Numbered from the stretch's first letter, positions 1 through 11,192 are shown. The stretch: DNA of 64,000 bases from an uncultured Eubacteriales bacterium (GCA_902793325.1 CADBCY010000039.1:1-64000); one strand, 5' to 3'. Notes: a model not told the origin generated them from the sequence alone. Made by a program: numbers and translations.

Positions 1-87
1 GGCTACAGGGATGACGAGTACTTCTTCACCCTCATTCGTTACCTCGCTCTGCCGGTTGCCTGGCTGGAATCCCACAACTTTCCGTGA
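1..87 (+). CDS. C-terminal tail of an ORF cut by the window edge, possibly an ISL3-type transposase
   Basis: Frame 1 is open from the first base to a TGA at 85-87 and gives 28 residues beginning GYRDDEYFFTLIRYLALP. The G-Y/F-R-x-x-E-Y-F pattern close to the stop resembles the tail of ISL3-family DDE transposases. That is recollection of a family pattern on a very short piece, so the assignment is weak. Its codon choice (ATT, CGT, GCT, TTT) is less GC-biased than its neighbours, which fits foreign origin. A T-run follows at 93-100. No terminal inverted repeat could be recognised in what is visible. Confidence 0.35.
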   Translation, partial: GYRDDEYFFTLIRYLALPVAWLESHNFP

Positions 88-98
88 AGAGCTTTTTT

Positions 99-950
99 TT
101 ATGCCTTCGCCAGGAATTCCAGCAGCCCCGGCAGCGCGCGCTCGGCGGCGGCGTAGCCCGCGGCGTGCAGCGCCTTCAGCTTCGCGGTGTCGCGCTCTAT
201 GCGGCCCACGTCCGGCGCGGTGGCCGGACGGATGACGAACGCCCGCCCGGCGCGCTCCTCCGCCTCCACCAGCGCCAGCTCGCGGTTGTACATCTCGTGC
301 CGTCGCTCCGCCGTCGCCACGAAGCGGGGGTACCTGTGGTAGCGCAGCCGGATCAGCGGCATGGCGCGGTTGGCTTCCTTCCGGTAGCCCGGCGCCTGGG
401 TGAGCAGCACCACGTTGCGCGCGCAGCCGTCCCGGATGGCCTGCGCGATGGGGATGGAGTCCGCCACGCCGCCGTCCAGGTACTTCTTCCCGCCGATCCG
501 CTGGATGTTGGAGATCAGCGGCAGCGACGCCGAAGCCTGGATCAGCCGCACGTCCCGGCGCATGCCCGTCACGGGCAGGTACTCGGCCTCGCCCGTCTCC
601 AGGTTCGTGACCACGGCGAAGAAGCGGGCCGGGTCGCGCAGGAAGGCGGCCTCGTCCAGCGGGTCGAGCCGGTTGGGCACCAGGTCGTAGTTCAGCTTTG
701 CGCCGAACATGTCGCCGGTCAGCAGCAGCGAGCGCAGGCTGCAATACCGCCAGTCGTCCACGTAGTTCGTCCACACCCGCAGCGCGCGGCCCGCCTGCCC
801 GCACAGGTAGCTGCAGGCCAGGCACGCGCCCGCGGACACGCCGTACACGGTGCGCAGCCGCACGCCGTGCGCCATCAGGCAGTCCAGCGCGCCGGCGCTG
901 AACGTGGCGCGCATGCCGCCGCCCTCCAGGATGAGCGCGACGTCGCTCAT
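99..950 (-). CDS. Patatin-like phospholipase family protein
   Basis: A 283-residue cytoplasmic patatin-fold acyl hydrolase, expected to cleave acyl esters of phospholipids or other lipids through a Ser-Asp dyad. Visible motifs are the oxyanion-hole glycines GGGMR near residue 10, the nucleophile elbow GVSAG near residue 37, and the catalytic Asp in DGGVADSIP around residue 165, followed by the variable C-terminal lid. The start is the ATG at 950. It overlaps the stop of the upstream EamA transporter gene by four bases (ATGA), so the two are translationally coupled and form a two-gene operon. The physiological substrate cannot be read from the sequence. The size is normal for the RssA/YjjU-like bacterial group. 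Confidence 0.88.
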   Translation of the reverse strand: MSDVALILEGGGMRATFSAGALDCLMAHGVRLRTVYGVSAGACLACSYLCGQAGRALRVWTNYVDDWRYCSLRSLLLTGDMFGAKLNYDLVPNRLDPLDEAAFLRDPARFFAVVTNLETGEAEYLPVTGMRRDVRLIQASASLPLISNIQRIGGKKYLDGGVADSIPIAQAIRDGCARNVVLLTQAPGYRKEANRAMPLIRLRYHRYPRFVATAERRHEMYNRELALVEAEERAGRAFVIRPATAPDVGRIERDTAKLKALHAAGYAAAERALPGLLEFLAKA

Positions 951-1852
951 GCGGAGACCTCCCTTCGACGGTCGGGCAGTTGGGCGACCACCGAGGCCGC
1001 CAGCATCAGCGCGCAGCCGAGCAGCTCCCGCGCCGTCAGCGCCTGCCCCAGCAGCACCCAGCCGCCCAGCGCCGCGAATACCGATTCCAGGCACATGATG
1101 AGGCTGGCCAGCGTGGGGTCGGTGCGCTTCTGGCCCGCGATTTGCAGCGTGTAGCCGATGGCGCTGGAGAACACGGCCACGTAGAGTATGCTGGGCCAGC
1201 AGGCCATGATGCCGGACCAGGTGGGCGTTTCCTTGAACAGCGTGAGCGCGCCCGCCACCACGGCGCAGGTGGCGAACTGCACCGCGCTCAGCCTGACCGC
1301 GTTCAGCCGCCCGGCGTAGCGGTCGATGGTCAGGATCTGGCAGGCGAACATCAGCGCGCTGCCCAGCGTGAGCAGGTCGCCGACGTTCATCGTGAAGTCG
1401 CTCTGCACGCACAGCAGCAGCATGCCGACCAGCGACAGCGCTACGCCCAGCCAGATGAACCGGCCCACGCGCCTGCGGAATACGACGAGCCCGAGGATGG
1501 GCACCATCACGATGTACAGTGCCGTCACGAAGCCGGACTTGGCGGGGGTGGTGTACACGATGCCGATCTGTTGCAGGATCGTCGCCGCCACCAGGAACAG
1601 CCCCATGGGCACGCCCCGGCGCAGGTAGATGTTCAACGGCGGGTCGCTCTCGTCGCGGCCGCCGGACAGCTTTTCGATGATCGGCGCCGCCGGCACCAGC
1701 ACGGCGGTGGTGATGACGGAGCGCAGGAACACGAACGTATAGGGCTGGATGTACTTCATGGCCGTGCTCTGGGCGGAGAAGGCGAGGCCCCAGATGAGCG
1801 ACGCCGCCAGCAGCGCCAGCGACCCCTTGAGCTGCTTGCTAATGGAAATCAT
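947..1852 (-). CDS. EamA/DMT-family transporter
   Basis: A 301-residue integral membrane protein made of two EamA repeats, about ten predicted helices. The first helix contains LAASLIWGLAFSAQSTAMK, and the second repeat begins near residue 150. Members of this drug/metabolite transporter superfamily move small metabolites such as amino acids across the cytoplasmic membrane; the substrate is not predictable here. It is the first gene of a pair with the patatin downstream (4-bp overlap). A TATAAT-like element on the minus strand at 1880-1885 lies 28 bases upstream of the ATG, but no good -35 is visible, so the promoter is uncertain. Confidence 0.85.
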   Translation of the reverse strand: MISISKQLKGSLALLAASLIWGLAFSAQSTAMKYIQPYTFVFLRSVITTAVLVPAAPIIEKLSGGRDESDPPLNIYLRRGVPMGLFLVAATILQQIGIVYTTPAKSGFVTALYIVMVPILGLVVFRRRVGRFIWLGVALSLVGMLLLCVQSDFTMNVGDLLTLGSALMFACQILTIDRYAGRLNAVRLSAVQFATCAVVAGALTLFKETPTWSGIMACWPSILYVAVFSSAIGYTLQIAGQKRTDPTLASLIMCLESVFAALGGWVLLGQALTARELLGCALMLAASVVAQLPDRRREVSA

Positions 1853-2005
1853 TCCTTTGGGTTGGATTTGCGCAACCGTATTATACTACTTTGGCGCGCG
1901 GGTGTGGTTGAGAAGAGATTAATTCGAGCATCCGGCCGGGCGGCGGCGCGGCGCGGGCCCGCGAAGGCCGGGAGAAAAAAAGTTTGCAAATTGCGCGGAA
2001 ACCTA

Positions 2006-2034
2006 TTGACAAACGCCCGAAGGTCGAATATAAT
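2006..2034 (+). promoter_or_regulatory. Sigma-A promoter of clpB
   Basis: Consensus TTGACA at 2006-2011 and TATAAT at 2029-2034, separated by exactly 17 bases. It lies about 77 bases upstream of the clpB ATG and runs directly into a CtsR-type operator, which covers the expected transcription start. Confidence 0.9.
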
Positions 2035-2063
2035 GGTCAAAGAAAGTCAAAGATAATTTGACC
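2035..2063 (+). promoter_or_regulatory. CtsR operator (heat-shock repressor site)
   Basis: Two direct heptads, GGTCAAA (2035-2041) and AGTCAAA (2045-2051), sit three bases apart. This matches the CtsR consensus of two R-GTCAAA heptads separated by three bases. A third, inverted heptad TTTGACC lies at 2057-2063. The site abuts the -10 element, so a bound repressor would block RNA polymerase. This predicts that clpB belongs to the CtsR (class III) heat-shock regulon. The ctsR gene itself is not in the window. Confidence 0.88.
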
Positions 2064-2110
2064 ATTCCAACCAAGCTGATCCAAACCCATCCCTGAAAGG
2101 GGGACTGAAC

Positions 2111-4729
<2,619 letters not shown>

Positions 4730-4746
4730 TACAACTAAGAAGCCCG

Positions 4747-4779
4747 AACAGCCCGCGCGGTTTGCCGCGCGGGCTGTTT
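4747..4779 (+). terminator. Rho-independent terminator of clpB
   Basis: A 14-bp GC-rich stem (left arm 4747-4760, right arm 4765-4778) around a TTTG loop, ending in TTTC, 17 bases after the clpB stop. It also lies just beyond the 3' end of the convergent trigger-factor-like gene and may serve both. Confidence 0.85.
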
Positions 4780-4841
4780 CATTGGGATTGTATTCGGCAA
4801 CCGGCCGCGGGACTTCGCGGGAATCGTCGCCCGGAAGTGTG

Positions 4842-5795
4842 TTATCCGTCGACCACGACCGTCTCGATCACGGCGTTGTCGCGCAGCAGGTTCAGCACCT
4901 TGTCCGCGATCACGCCGCGCACGATGGCGTTCTGGGCGTCCTCGTTCAGGTACGCGCTCAGTTGCTCCACGGTCATGCGGTTGTCCCGGCAGAGCTGCCC
5001 GATGGCCGCGGCGACGGATTCCTCGTCCGCCTCGATGCCCTCCGCCTCGGCGATGTCCGAGATCACGCGCTGGCGCAGGATGGCCTTCGCCGCGTCGGGC
5101 CGGCAGTCCTCCCGAAGCTGTTCGCGCGTCTTGCCGGAGAACCGGCAGTAGGCGTCCAGCGTCAGCCCCTGTCGCGCCAACTGCGCCTCCAGCGCGCCGA
5201 GCTCGCGGTCCAGCGCCCTGTCGAGCGCCTTCGCGCCGACCTGCCCGTCGCACGCGGCCACGAGCTGGTCCAGCAGTTGGGCCTTCAGGTCCTCGTCGGC
5301 CTTGCGGTCGGCGTAGGCCTGCATCGACTCCGCGAGCCTGGCCCGCAGCGCCTCGAAGCTGTCCAGGTGGAACACCTCCCTGGCGAAGGCGTCGTCCGGG
5401 GCGTACCGGCGGCGCTCCCGCACCTCGCGCACCGTGCAGTGGAACACGGCCTCGCGTCCGGCCAGGGCGGCGGCGTGGTAGTCCGCGGGGAACGTGACGC
5501 GCACGTCCGCCTGTTCGCCGGGCCGTTTGCCCACGAGCTGCTCCTCGAAGCCGGGGATGAACGTCCCGCTGCCCAGCGTCAGCACCTGGTTTTCCGCCGT
5601 GCCGCCGGGGAACTGCTCCCCGTCCGCGAACCCGGCGTAGTCCAGCACGAGCTCGTCCCCGAGCTGGCTCGGCCGGTCCGCGACGGGCACGAGCTGCGCG
5701 TGCTGCTCCAGGAGCTGGTCGATCTGCTTTTCCACCTGCGCCTCCGAGACGACGAGCCGCTCCAGCCTGCCGCGCAGGCCCTTGTATTCAAACAT
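4842..5795 (-). CDS. Trigger-factor-like peptidyl-prolyl isomerase lacking the ribosome-binding domain
   Basis: A 317-residue homologue of trigger factor. Residue 1 (MFEYKGLRG) aligns with the linker that precedes the FKBP-type PPIase domain. The PPIase region (about 30-125, containing SGTFIPGFEEQLVG and FPADYHAAALAG) and the helical C-terminal chaperone arms (about 130-310) are present. The roughly 110-residue N-terminal ribosome-docking domain with its GFRxGxxP-type loop is absent. The ATG at 5795 was chosen because GGAG lies eight bases upstream. A longer reading to 5837 adds only 14 residues with no domain similarity. The protein may be a free chaperone or isomerase rather than a nascent-chain factor. 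Whether a full-length tig exists elsewhere is unknown. Confidence 0.85.
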   Translation of the reverse strand: MFEYKGLRGRLERLVVSEAQVEKQIDQLLEQHAQLVPVADRPSQLGDELVLDYAGFADGEQFPGGTAENQVLTLGSGTFIPGFEEQLVGKRPGEQADVRVTFPADYHAAALAGREAVFHCTVREVRERRRYAPDDAFAREVFHLDSFEALRARLAESMQAYADRKADEDLKAQLLDQLVAACDGQVGAKALDRALDRELGALEAQLARQGLTLDAYCRFSGKTREQLREDCRPDAAKAILRQRVISDIAEAEGIEADEESVAAAIGQLCRDNRMTVEQLSAYLNEDAQNAIVRGVIADKVLNLLRDNAVIETVVVDG

Positions 5796-5878
5796 GCCAT
5801 CCACTCCGCTTTCGTGATTCTCCCAATAATCTAGCACACCGCCCGCCGCCTGTCAACGCAGATCGGGCGGATTTTTCA

Positions 5879-6994
5879 TCATGATTCCGCGCGGATGGCG
5901 ACCCATACCCGCACCGCCGCGGCGGCGTACTGCGCGCGCCAGTCCGATTCGCGCCACGCCGCCGCGCTGAAACAGCGGCGCGCGGCGAGCTCGGAGAAGC
6001 CGAACGGCTCCGCGCCCGCGGCCTGGCAGCGCTGAACGGCGGCGATCACGGCGCGCGCCACGGCCGTCTCCAACCGCGCCGTCTGCGCGGGGGAGAGGCG
6101 GTCCGGGCAGGAGAGCTCGACGGAGGCGCCCAGTGCGACGCCGTCCGCCGTATCCGCCACCTCGCGGCGGACGCGCACCACGCTCAGCGCGACCGGCGCG
6201 CCCCCGGCCTCCAGCGCGAGCTCCTTCAATTCGCCCCGCACGAGGTTCGCGCACAGGCTCTCGCGGGGATCCAGCCACAGCGCCATGCGCCCGCCCCGGA
6301 ACACCGCGCTGCCCAGGCAGGGGGTCTGGCCGTGGGTCTGACGCAGGCTGCCCGGCTCGGGGATCAGCAGGGGCGCGTTCGCGCCGTCCGTCGGCCGCGG
6401 CGCTTCCCCCGACCAGGAGGCCATCGGGTCGCCGTAGACGGAGTGCGTCGCGTAGTAGAGGTCGGCCAGCGTGGTGTTTGCGGCGCAGCCGCGGGCGGCG
6501 TCGTTGGCCAGCGCCACGCTGAGGTCCGAGGACAGCCGCGGCTCGATCACGGGCACCCGGTCGCGCACGGCTTCCGCGGCGCTGCCCGCGCACACCACCA
6601 CCCGGGCCGCGGCGTACAGGCTGCGCGTCTCCATCAGCCGGTCCACGAGCTCCGGGCAGCGGTCGCCGCTCGCTGCCTCGCGGGAGAGCGCCAGCAGCAG
6701 GATGTGGCTCAGGCTCAGCTTCCGCGGCACGGCCCACTCCAGGTTCCTGAGCGCCGCGGCGAAGTCGTCGCCCTCGGCGGAAAAGGTGAGGTAGGGGGAA
6801 TCCTCCGCAGAGTCCTCCCTGCCGCCGGACGCGCCCACCTTCGGCACGCAGACCGTGAGCCGTATGCCGCCCGCCGGCGTCAGGTCCGCGCCCAGCATCA
6901 GCGCGTAGGCGCGATTCTCCAGCCCGGCGGCATGCTCGCAGCCGGACAGCAGCAGCGGCACGAGGACGAGCAGCAGCCACCTAACGCGACGCAC
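5879..6994 (-). CDS. Ger(x)C-family spore germination lipoprotein
   Basis: The C subunit of a GerA-type germinant receptor, 371 residues, tethered to the outer face of the spore inner membrane. It begins with a short basic N-terminus, a hydrophobic stretch and the lipobox LLLSGC, followed by the Ger(x)C domain including LMLGADLTPAGG. The GTG at 6994 is preferred because GGGAGG lies nine bases upstream and the signal peptide then starts cleanly; the ATG at 7099 would add an Arg-rich leader overlapping the upstream gene. The start overlaps the end of the B-subunit gene by 14 bases. Together with the next two genes it forms one receptor operon, normally transcribed in the forespore. Confidence 0.88.
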   Translation of the reverse strand: MRRVRWLLLVLVPLLLSGCEHAAGLENRAYALMLGADLTPAGGIRLTVCVPKVGASGGREDSAEDSPYLTFSAEGDDFAAALRNLEWAVPRKLSLSHILLLALSREAASGDRCPELVDRLMETRSLYAAARVVVCAGSAAEAVRDRVPVIEPRLSSDLSVALANDAARGCAANTTLADLYYATHSVYGDPMASWSGEAPRPTDGANAPLLIPEPGSLRQTHGQTPCLGSAVFRGGRMALWLDPRESLCANLVRGELKELALEAGGAPVALSVVRVRREVADTADGVALGASVELSCPDRLSPAQTARLETAVARAVIAAVQRCQAAGAEPFGFSELAARRCFSAAAWRESDWRAQYAAAAVRVWVAIRAES

Positions 6995-7979
6995 GGACGT
7001 CCACCTCCCTTCCTCGCCGGATGAGCAGCGCCGCGCCCAGCGCGGCAAGCGGGAGCGCCGCCGGGACGCGGTCGCGCAGCGCGGCGACCCCGCCCGCACC
7101 GCACAGCGCGAGCACGCAGAGCGCCACCGCGGCGACGCAGGCCCGCCCGTCCAGCGCCGGCAGCGCCCGTTGCAGCAGCGCCGCGGCGGCGAAGACGTGG
7201 TAGGCCAGCGCGTGCAGCAGCGCCGCGAACCACAGCGCCAGCATGGGCAATTGCAGGTACAGCGGCGCGCGGCCGTTGGTGAGCAGCGCGTCCAGCCGCC
7301 CCAGCCGCGCCGCGGCGGCGGGGTTCGTGAGCATGGGCGACATCATGCCGCGCAGGACGAGCAGCGCCGTGGCGATCAGGCCCGCCAGCAGCGCGTCCCG
7401 CAGCCAGCGCCGCGCGGACGCGCCGCCTTCCCCCGACAGCAGCATCGCCGAGGCAAAGGTTGCGCCGATGCGGCCCGCCGTGCCGAGCGCGCCGGAGAGG
7501 AGCGCGCCCGCCGCGTCCCCCGGCAGCGGAAACAGCCAGCCGGGCCGCAGGTGGGGGAGCTGTATGAGCAGGATCGGGACCAGCAGCAGCGGCGACAGCT
7601 TCAGCCCGACGCTGGCGCTGTCGCCCACGGCGTCGCCGTTTCGAAGCGCGCACCAGGCCGCCGCGAGCACGGGCGGCGCGAGCAGCAGCAGCGGATGGAC
7701 GGGGTCCAGCGCCAGGAAGGCCGCGCTGGAGTCGAGCCAGTCCGCGGCGAGGGCGGCGCTTCCGCCCTCGAGGAGCAGCAGGACGTACGGCAGGAGCCCG
7801 CCGCGCCGCGACCCGGCGAGGGCGATCATCGGCAGCGCCAGCAGCGTTCCCAGGAGCGCCGCCGGCCACGCGCCGTTGTGGAGCGCCGGGGCGTCCAGCG
7901 CCAGCGCGCAGAAGGCGTGCGCCGACGCGGCGACCAGCGCGGCGCGGCGGGCGGCGGCGGGGGAGAGCGTCAGCTTCAT
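6981..7979 (-). CDS. GerAB/GerB-type germinant receptor permease subunit
   Basis: A 332-residue integral membrane protein with roughly ten hydrophobic helices, in the position and size range of the B subunit of GerA-type receptors (APC-superfamily spore germination permease), which binds the small-molecule germinant. The sequence is extremely Ala/Leu-rich and divergent, so assignment rests largely on position between A and C subunit genes and on the membrane topology. The ATG at 7979 overlaps the gerA stop by four bases. Family knowledge: A, B and C subunits act together in the spore inner membrane to trigger ion release. Confidence 0.75.
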   Translation of the reverse strand: MKLTLSPAAARRAALVAASAHAFCALALDAPALHNGAWPAALLGTLLALPMIALAGSRRGGLLPYVLLLLEGGSAALAADWLDSSAAFLALDPVHPLLLLAPPVLAAAWCALRNGDAVGDSASVGLKLSPLLLVPILLIQLPHLRPGWLFPLPGDAAGALLSGALGTAGRIGATFASAMLLSGEGGASARRWLRDALLAGLIATALLVLRGMMSPMLTNPAAAARLGRLDALLTNGRAPLYLQLPMLALWFAALLHALAYHVFAAAALLQRALPALDGRACVAAVALCVLALCGAGGVAALRDRVPAALPLAALGAALLIRRGREVDVRASR

Positions 7980-9451
7980 GCCGGCCTCCTTCCCGCGCCG
8001 CGGCGCGGTCCGAACAGCGGCGCGCGGCGCTGGAGCCACACCGGCAGGCGCATGAGGATGTCCGGCCCGTGGGGGCGGGCGGGGGCCACCGGCGCCAGGT
8101 ACGGCCTGCCCAGCGAGCGCATGCCGCTCAGGCCCGCCAGCATGCAGAAGCCCGCCAGGCACACGCCGTACAGCCCCAGCGCCGCGCCCAGCAGTATCGC
8201 GAACAGCCGGCAGAGCACCAGCCCCAGGCTGAAGCCGTAGTCCGGCACGGCGTAGTTGCCGAGGCCCGTCAGCGCCACGATGATGATGAGGATCGGGCTG
8301 ATGATGGACGCCGACACCGCCGCCTGCCCCAGGATCAGCGCGCCCACGATGCCCAGCGCCGAACCGATCTGCTGGGGGATGCGCGTGCCCGCCTCGTTGA
8401 TGAGATAGAAGGAGAACTCCATCAGCAGGATCTCCGCCAGCACCGGGAAGGGTACGTTGGCCCGCGCCTCGGCGATGGAGCCCAGCAGGCTCAGCGGGAT
8501 GAGGTGCGCGTGGTGGTTCGTCAGCGCCACGTACAGCCCCGGCAGGAACACCGACAGCGCGATGCCCAGCACCCGCACCAGCCGCAGGAAGGTGCCGTAC
8601 TGCCAGCGGGCGAAGGAATCGTCTGAGGCGTGCAGGAAGTGAAACAGCGTGGCCGGCGCGATGAGCGCATAGGGGGAGTTGTCCGCCAGCAGCGCCACCT
8701 GCCCGTCCAGCAGGCAGGATGCGGCGCGGTCGGGGCGCTCGGTTTGCAGCATCTGCGGCAGCGGCGCGAACGGCTGGTCCTCGATCAATTGCTGGAGCTC
8801 GCCCAGCCCCAGCACCGCGCTGCGCCGCACGGCCAGCACGCGCCGCCGGGCCTCGTTCACGAGCGCGGCGTCCGCCGTGTCCGCCACGTAGCACAGCGCC
8901 ACGCGGCACGGGCTCTCCGCGCCGACGCTCAGCACCTCGGTGATCAGCCGGGGCGACTGCACGTAGCGGCGCAGCAGCGTCATGTTGGTGCGCAGGCACT
9001 CCACGAAGCCCTCCTGCGCGCCGATGACCACCGATTCGTTGGTGGGCTGGCCCACGGGCCGGGCGGGAAAGCCGCGGGTCTCCATCAGCACGGCCTCGTC
9101 CGCGCCGTCCAGCAGCAGCGCCGTCATGCCGCCGATCACCTGGCCCACGATCTCCGCCATCCGCGATTCCCGCTCGCACTGGGGGATCTCCAGCACCCGG
9201 CGCACGAGGGCCTCGGGGTCGGCGCTGGCGGAGTCGGCGCTGCTGCGCGCGTGCAGTATGAAGCGGGCGATCTTGCCGTCGTCGGCCATGCCCTCCACGT
9301 ACACCAGGCACGCCCGCGCGCCGCACAGCTCGAAGGGGCGGAAGTGGACGTCCGCGTTGACCGGCCCGCCCAGCAGCGTCGAGAGCGCGTCGACGTTGTC
9401 CGGCAGGGAGGGGGAGAGGGACGAGCGCAGCAGTTCCTCGCGCGTTGCCAT
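7976..9451 (-). CDS. gerA: GerA-family spore germination protein (A subunit)
   Basis: A 491-residue GerA subunit of a nutrient germinant receptor. The soluble N-terminal part (about 1-270) carries the conserved ETRGFPARPVGQPTNESVV block, LRTNMTLLRRY and PYALIAPATLFHFLHASDD. The C-terminal part carries several membrane helices including PGLYVALTNHHAHLIP and LLMEFSFYLINEAGTRIPQ, hallmarks of the family. The ATG at 9451 has AGGTG six bases upstream; the longer reading to 9583 has no Shine-Dalgarno. It is the first gene of gerA-gerB-gerC. A sigma-G-type promoter would be expected upstream, but I could not identify one with confidence. Confidence 0.95.
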   Translation of the reverse strand: MATREELLRSSLSPSLPDNVDALSTLLGGPVNADVHFRPFELCGARACLVYVEGMADDGKIARFILHARSSADSASADPEALVRRVLEIPQCERESRMAEIVGQVIGGMTALLLDGADEAVLMETRGFPARPVGQPTNESVVIGAQEGFVECLRTNMTLLRRYVQSPRLITEVLSVGAESPCRVALCYVADTADAALVNEARRRVLAVRRSAVLGLGELQQLIEDQPFAPLPQMLQTERPDRAASCLLDGQVALLADNSPYALIAPATLFHFLHASDDSFARWQYGTFLRLVRVLGIALSVFLPGLYVALTNHHAHLIPLSLLGSIAEARANVPFPVLAEILLMEFSFYLINEAGTRIPQQIGSALGIVGALILGQAAVSASIISPILIIIVALTGLGNYAVPDYGFSLGLVLCRLFAILLGAALGLYGVCLAGFCMLAGLSGMRSLGRPYLAPVAPARPHGPDILMRLPVWLQRRAPLFGPRRGAGRRPA

Positions 9452-9585
9452 GGGTTCACCTCCGGGGAAGTATCGCGACGGAAGGCCGCCGCACCGGCGC
9501 CTGCCGGGGCGTTCCCGGCGCCTTGATCCGGGCGGCGCGATCCGTTCATCCCCTCCATTATGCGCCGTCCGCGCCCGGCGCATAC

Positions 9586-9629
9586 AAAAGATCCTCCGTT
9601 CCGCCCGACATGGGGGGAGCGAAGGATCT
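9586..9629 (-). terminator. Terminator of the metallophosphoesterase gene
   Basis: An imperfect 18-bp stem whose outer arms are AGATCC (9589-9594) and GGATCT (9624-9629). On the minus strand it is followed by TTTT (9589-9586), 30 bases after the stop at 9659. Confidence 0.75.
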
Positions 9630-9658
9630 GAAGAAAAGGCTTGGCGGCGATCCCGGGA

Positions 9659-11104
9659 TCAGCCGGCCTCCAGCATGTTTTCCGGCAGGGTCGCGGTCAG
9701 CGTCAGCACCGAGATCTGCGGGCCGTTGAACATGCGGAAGGGCATGAGCGGCACCGAGCCGTTGTTGGAGAGCCCGGAGGTGATGTAGACCTGGATGTCG
9801 CCCACCGAGGACAGCCCCACGATGCTGCTGTCGGCGGGGAACCAGCCGTTGCGGGGCAGCGTGCGGTCCGGCACGAACAGCGCGCCGATGTACGGCAGCC
9901 GCCATACGCCGCCGCAGTAGTGGCCCGCCAGCAGCAATTCCGGCGCGCCCAGGTAGCGGGTGGCGGCGGGGTCGTGGTCCTCGACCGTGTACAGGAATTC
10001 GTCCGACGGCCGCTCGTGGGCCAGCGAGATGTGCACGTCCGAAAGGCCCATCGTGCGCTGGGCGTCGTAGAGCTTCTGGGCCAACTGGTAGCGGTAGGTG
10101 GTGACGGGCAGCGTGGCGTAGTCCTCGTTGATGCCGCTGATCACGCCGTCCTCCTCCTGCTCGGTCTGGTTCTTCCACGTCTCGCGGGTATCCATGGCCT
10201 CAAGGTTCAGCATGGTGGCGGGGGTGAGCCACAGCGTGGAATTGCGGATCGTGACGGCCGTGGGCGCGTCCACGTAGTTCGCGCCGCGCTGTATGGCGCC
10301 CAGGATCCAGTCCGCCAGCACGAGCTGGGACAGCGGGCCGGAGGTGCCGCGCACCTCGTCGGCGAAGGGGCCGGGGTCGCTGTCGCCGCAGATGAAATAC
10401 ACCTTCTCGGGGCTGCGCAGGCCCTCCAGGAACTCAAAGAAGGGCTCGGCGTCGCCGTCCTTGCCGACCATGTCGCCCAGGCAGAAGATGGCGTCGTACT
10501 TCAGGCCGTTGACGGTGCGCAGCAGCAGGCTCTGCACGTCGCCGAAGCGCCGGCCGTTCATGTCGGAGAGCACGATGATGCGGTAGCCCTCCATGTCCTC
10601 GGGCAGGCCCACGACGGTGACGGTCTGCTCCGCGACGTTCAGGTTGCTGTTGTTGAGCACGATGCCGCTGATGAGCAGCGCGACGATGATCAGCAGCACC
10701 ACCGGCCAGAAGCGGAACTCGTGGCCGAAGATGTGGATGGGCTTGACGATGCTGTCGCTGCCGGTGGCGCTCATCAGCTCGAAGATGCCCCGGCGCGGCG
10801 CGCCCGGGCGGCGCTGGCGCACGATCCGCTTGCGCTTTGATTTGGGCGGCGCGACGCTCGGCGCGCGCCGCGCGGGCTTTTCCGGTTCCGGCGTCGCGGA
10901 CTCCTGCTCCGCGGCCGCGGCTTCCCGGGGCGCTTCCGCGGCGGCCTCCGCCGCCTTCCGGGCCTCCCGGCGCTTTCGCCGCCGGGGGAGGTCGCCCTCG
11001 TCGCCGTACAGGATGGCCTCGTCGCGCACGGTCGCCCCGGGTCGGGGCGTGACCGGCGGCGCGGCGCGCCTACCCTCCCGCTCTTTGTTCTCGGAATCAG
11101 CCAT
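9659..11104 (-). CDS. Membrane-anchored metallophosphoesterase-like protein with degenerate metal ligands
   Basis: 481 residues. A charged, Arg/Ala/Pro/Glu-rich and probably disordered cytoplasmic N-terminus (1-115) precedes one transmembrane helix (about 130-152, WPVVLLIIVALLISGIVL) and an extracytoplasmic calcineurin-like phosphoesterase domain (about 175-470). The layout resembles the YkuE/YaeI group, but the expected metal ligands are altered: D-x-H reads SDMN, GNHD/E reads GDSDPG, and the final GHxHGG reads GHYCGG, while GDMVGKDGD is kept. Catalysis with the usual dinuclear site is therefore doubtful. It may bind a phosphorylated ligand or use another metal set. It is monocistronic, divergent from radA and followed by its own terminator. 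Confidence 0.75.
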   Translation of the reverse strand: MADSENKEREGRRAAPPVTPRPGATVRDEAILYGDEGDLPRRRKRREARKAAEAAAEAPREAAAAEQESATPEPEKPARRAPSVAPPKSKRKRIVRQRRPGAPRRGIFELMSATGSDSIVKPIHIFGHEFRFWPVVLLIIVALLISGIVLNNSNLNVAEQTVTVVGLPEDMEGYRIIVLSDMNGRRFGDVQSLLLRTVNGLKYDAIFCLGDMVGKDGDAEPFFEFLEGLRSPEKVYFICGDSDPGPFADEVRGTSGPLSQLVLADWILGAIQRGANYVDAPTAVTIRNSTLWLTPATMLNLEAMDTRETWKNQTEQEEDGVISGINEDYATLPVTTYRYQLAQKLYDAQRTMGLSDVHISLAHERPSDEFLYTVEDHDPAATRYLGAPELLLAGHYCGGVWRLPYIGALFVPDRTLPRNGWFPADSSIVGLSSVGDIQVYITSGLSNNGSVPLMPFRMFNGPQISVLTLTATLPENMLEAG

Positions 11105-11192
11105 TTGGTCTATCCTCGCTTGCGCACAGCCATGCGGACATGGCTATCGTATGTTATCAATTCTCGTTTCATTATAATTGCAAAACGAACAT

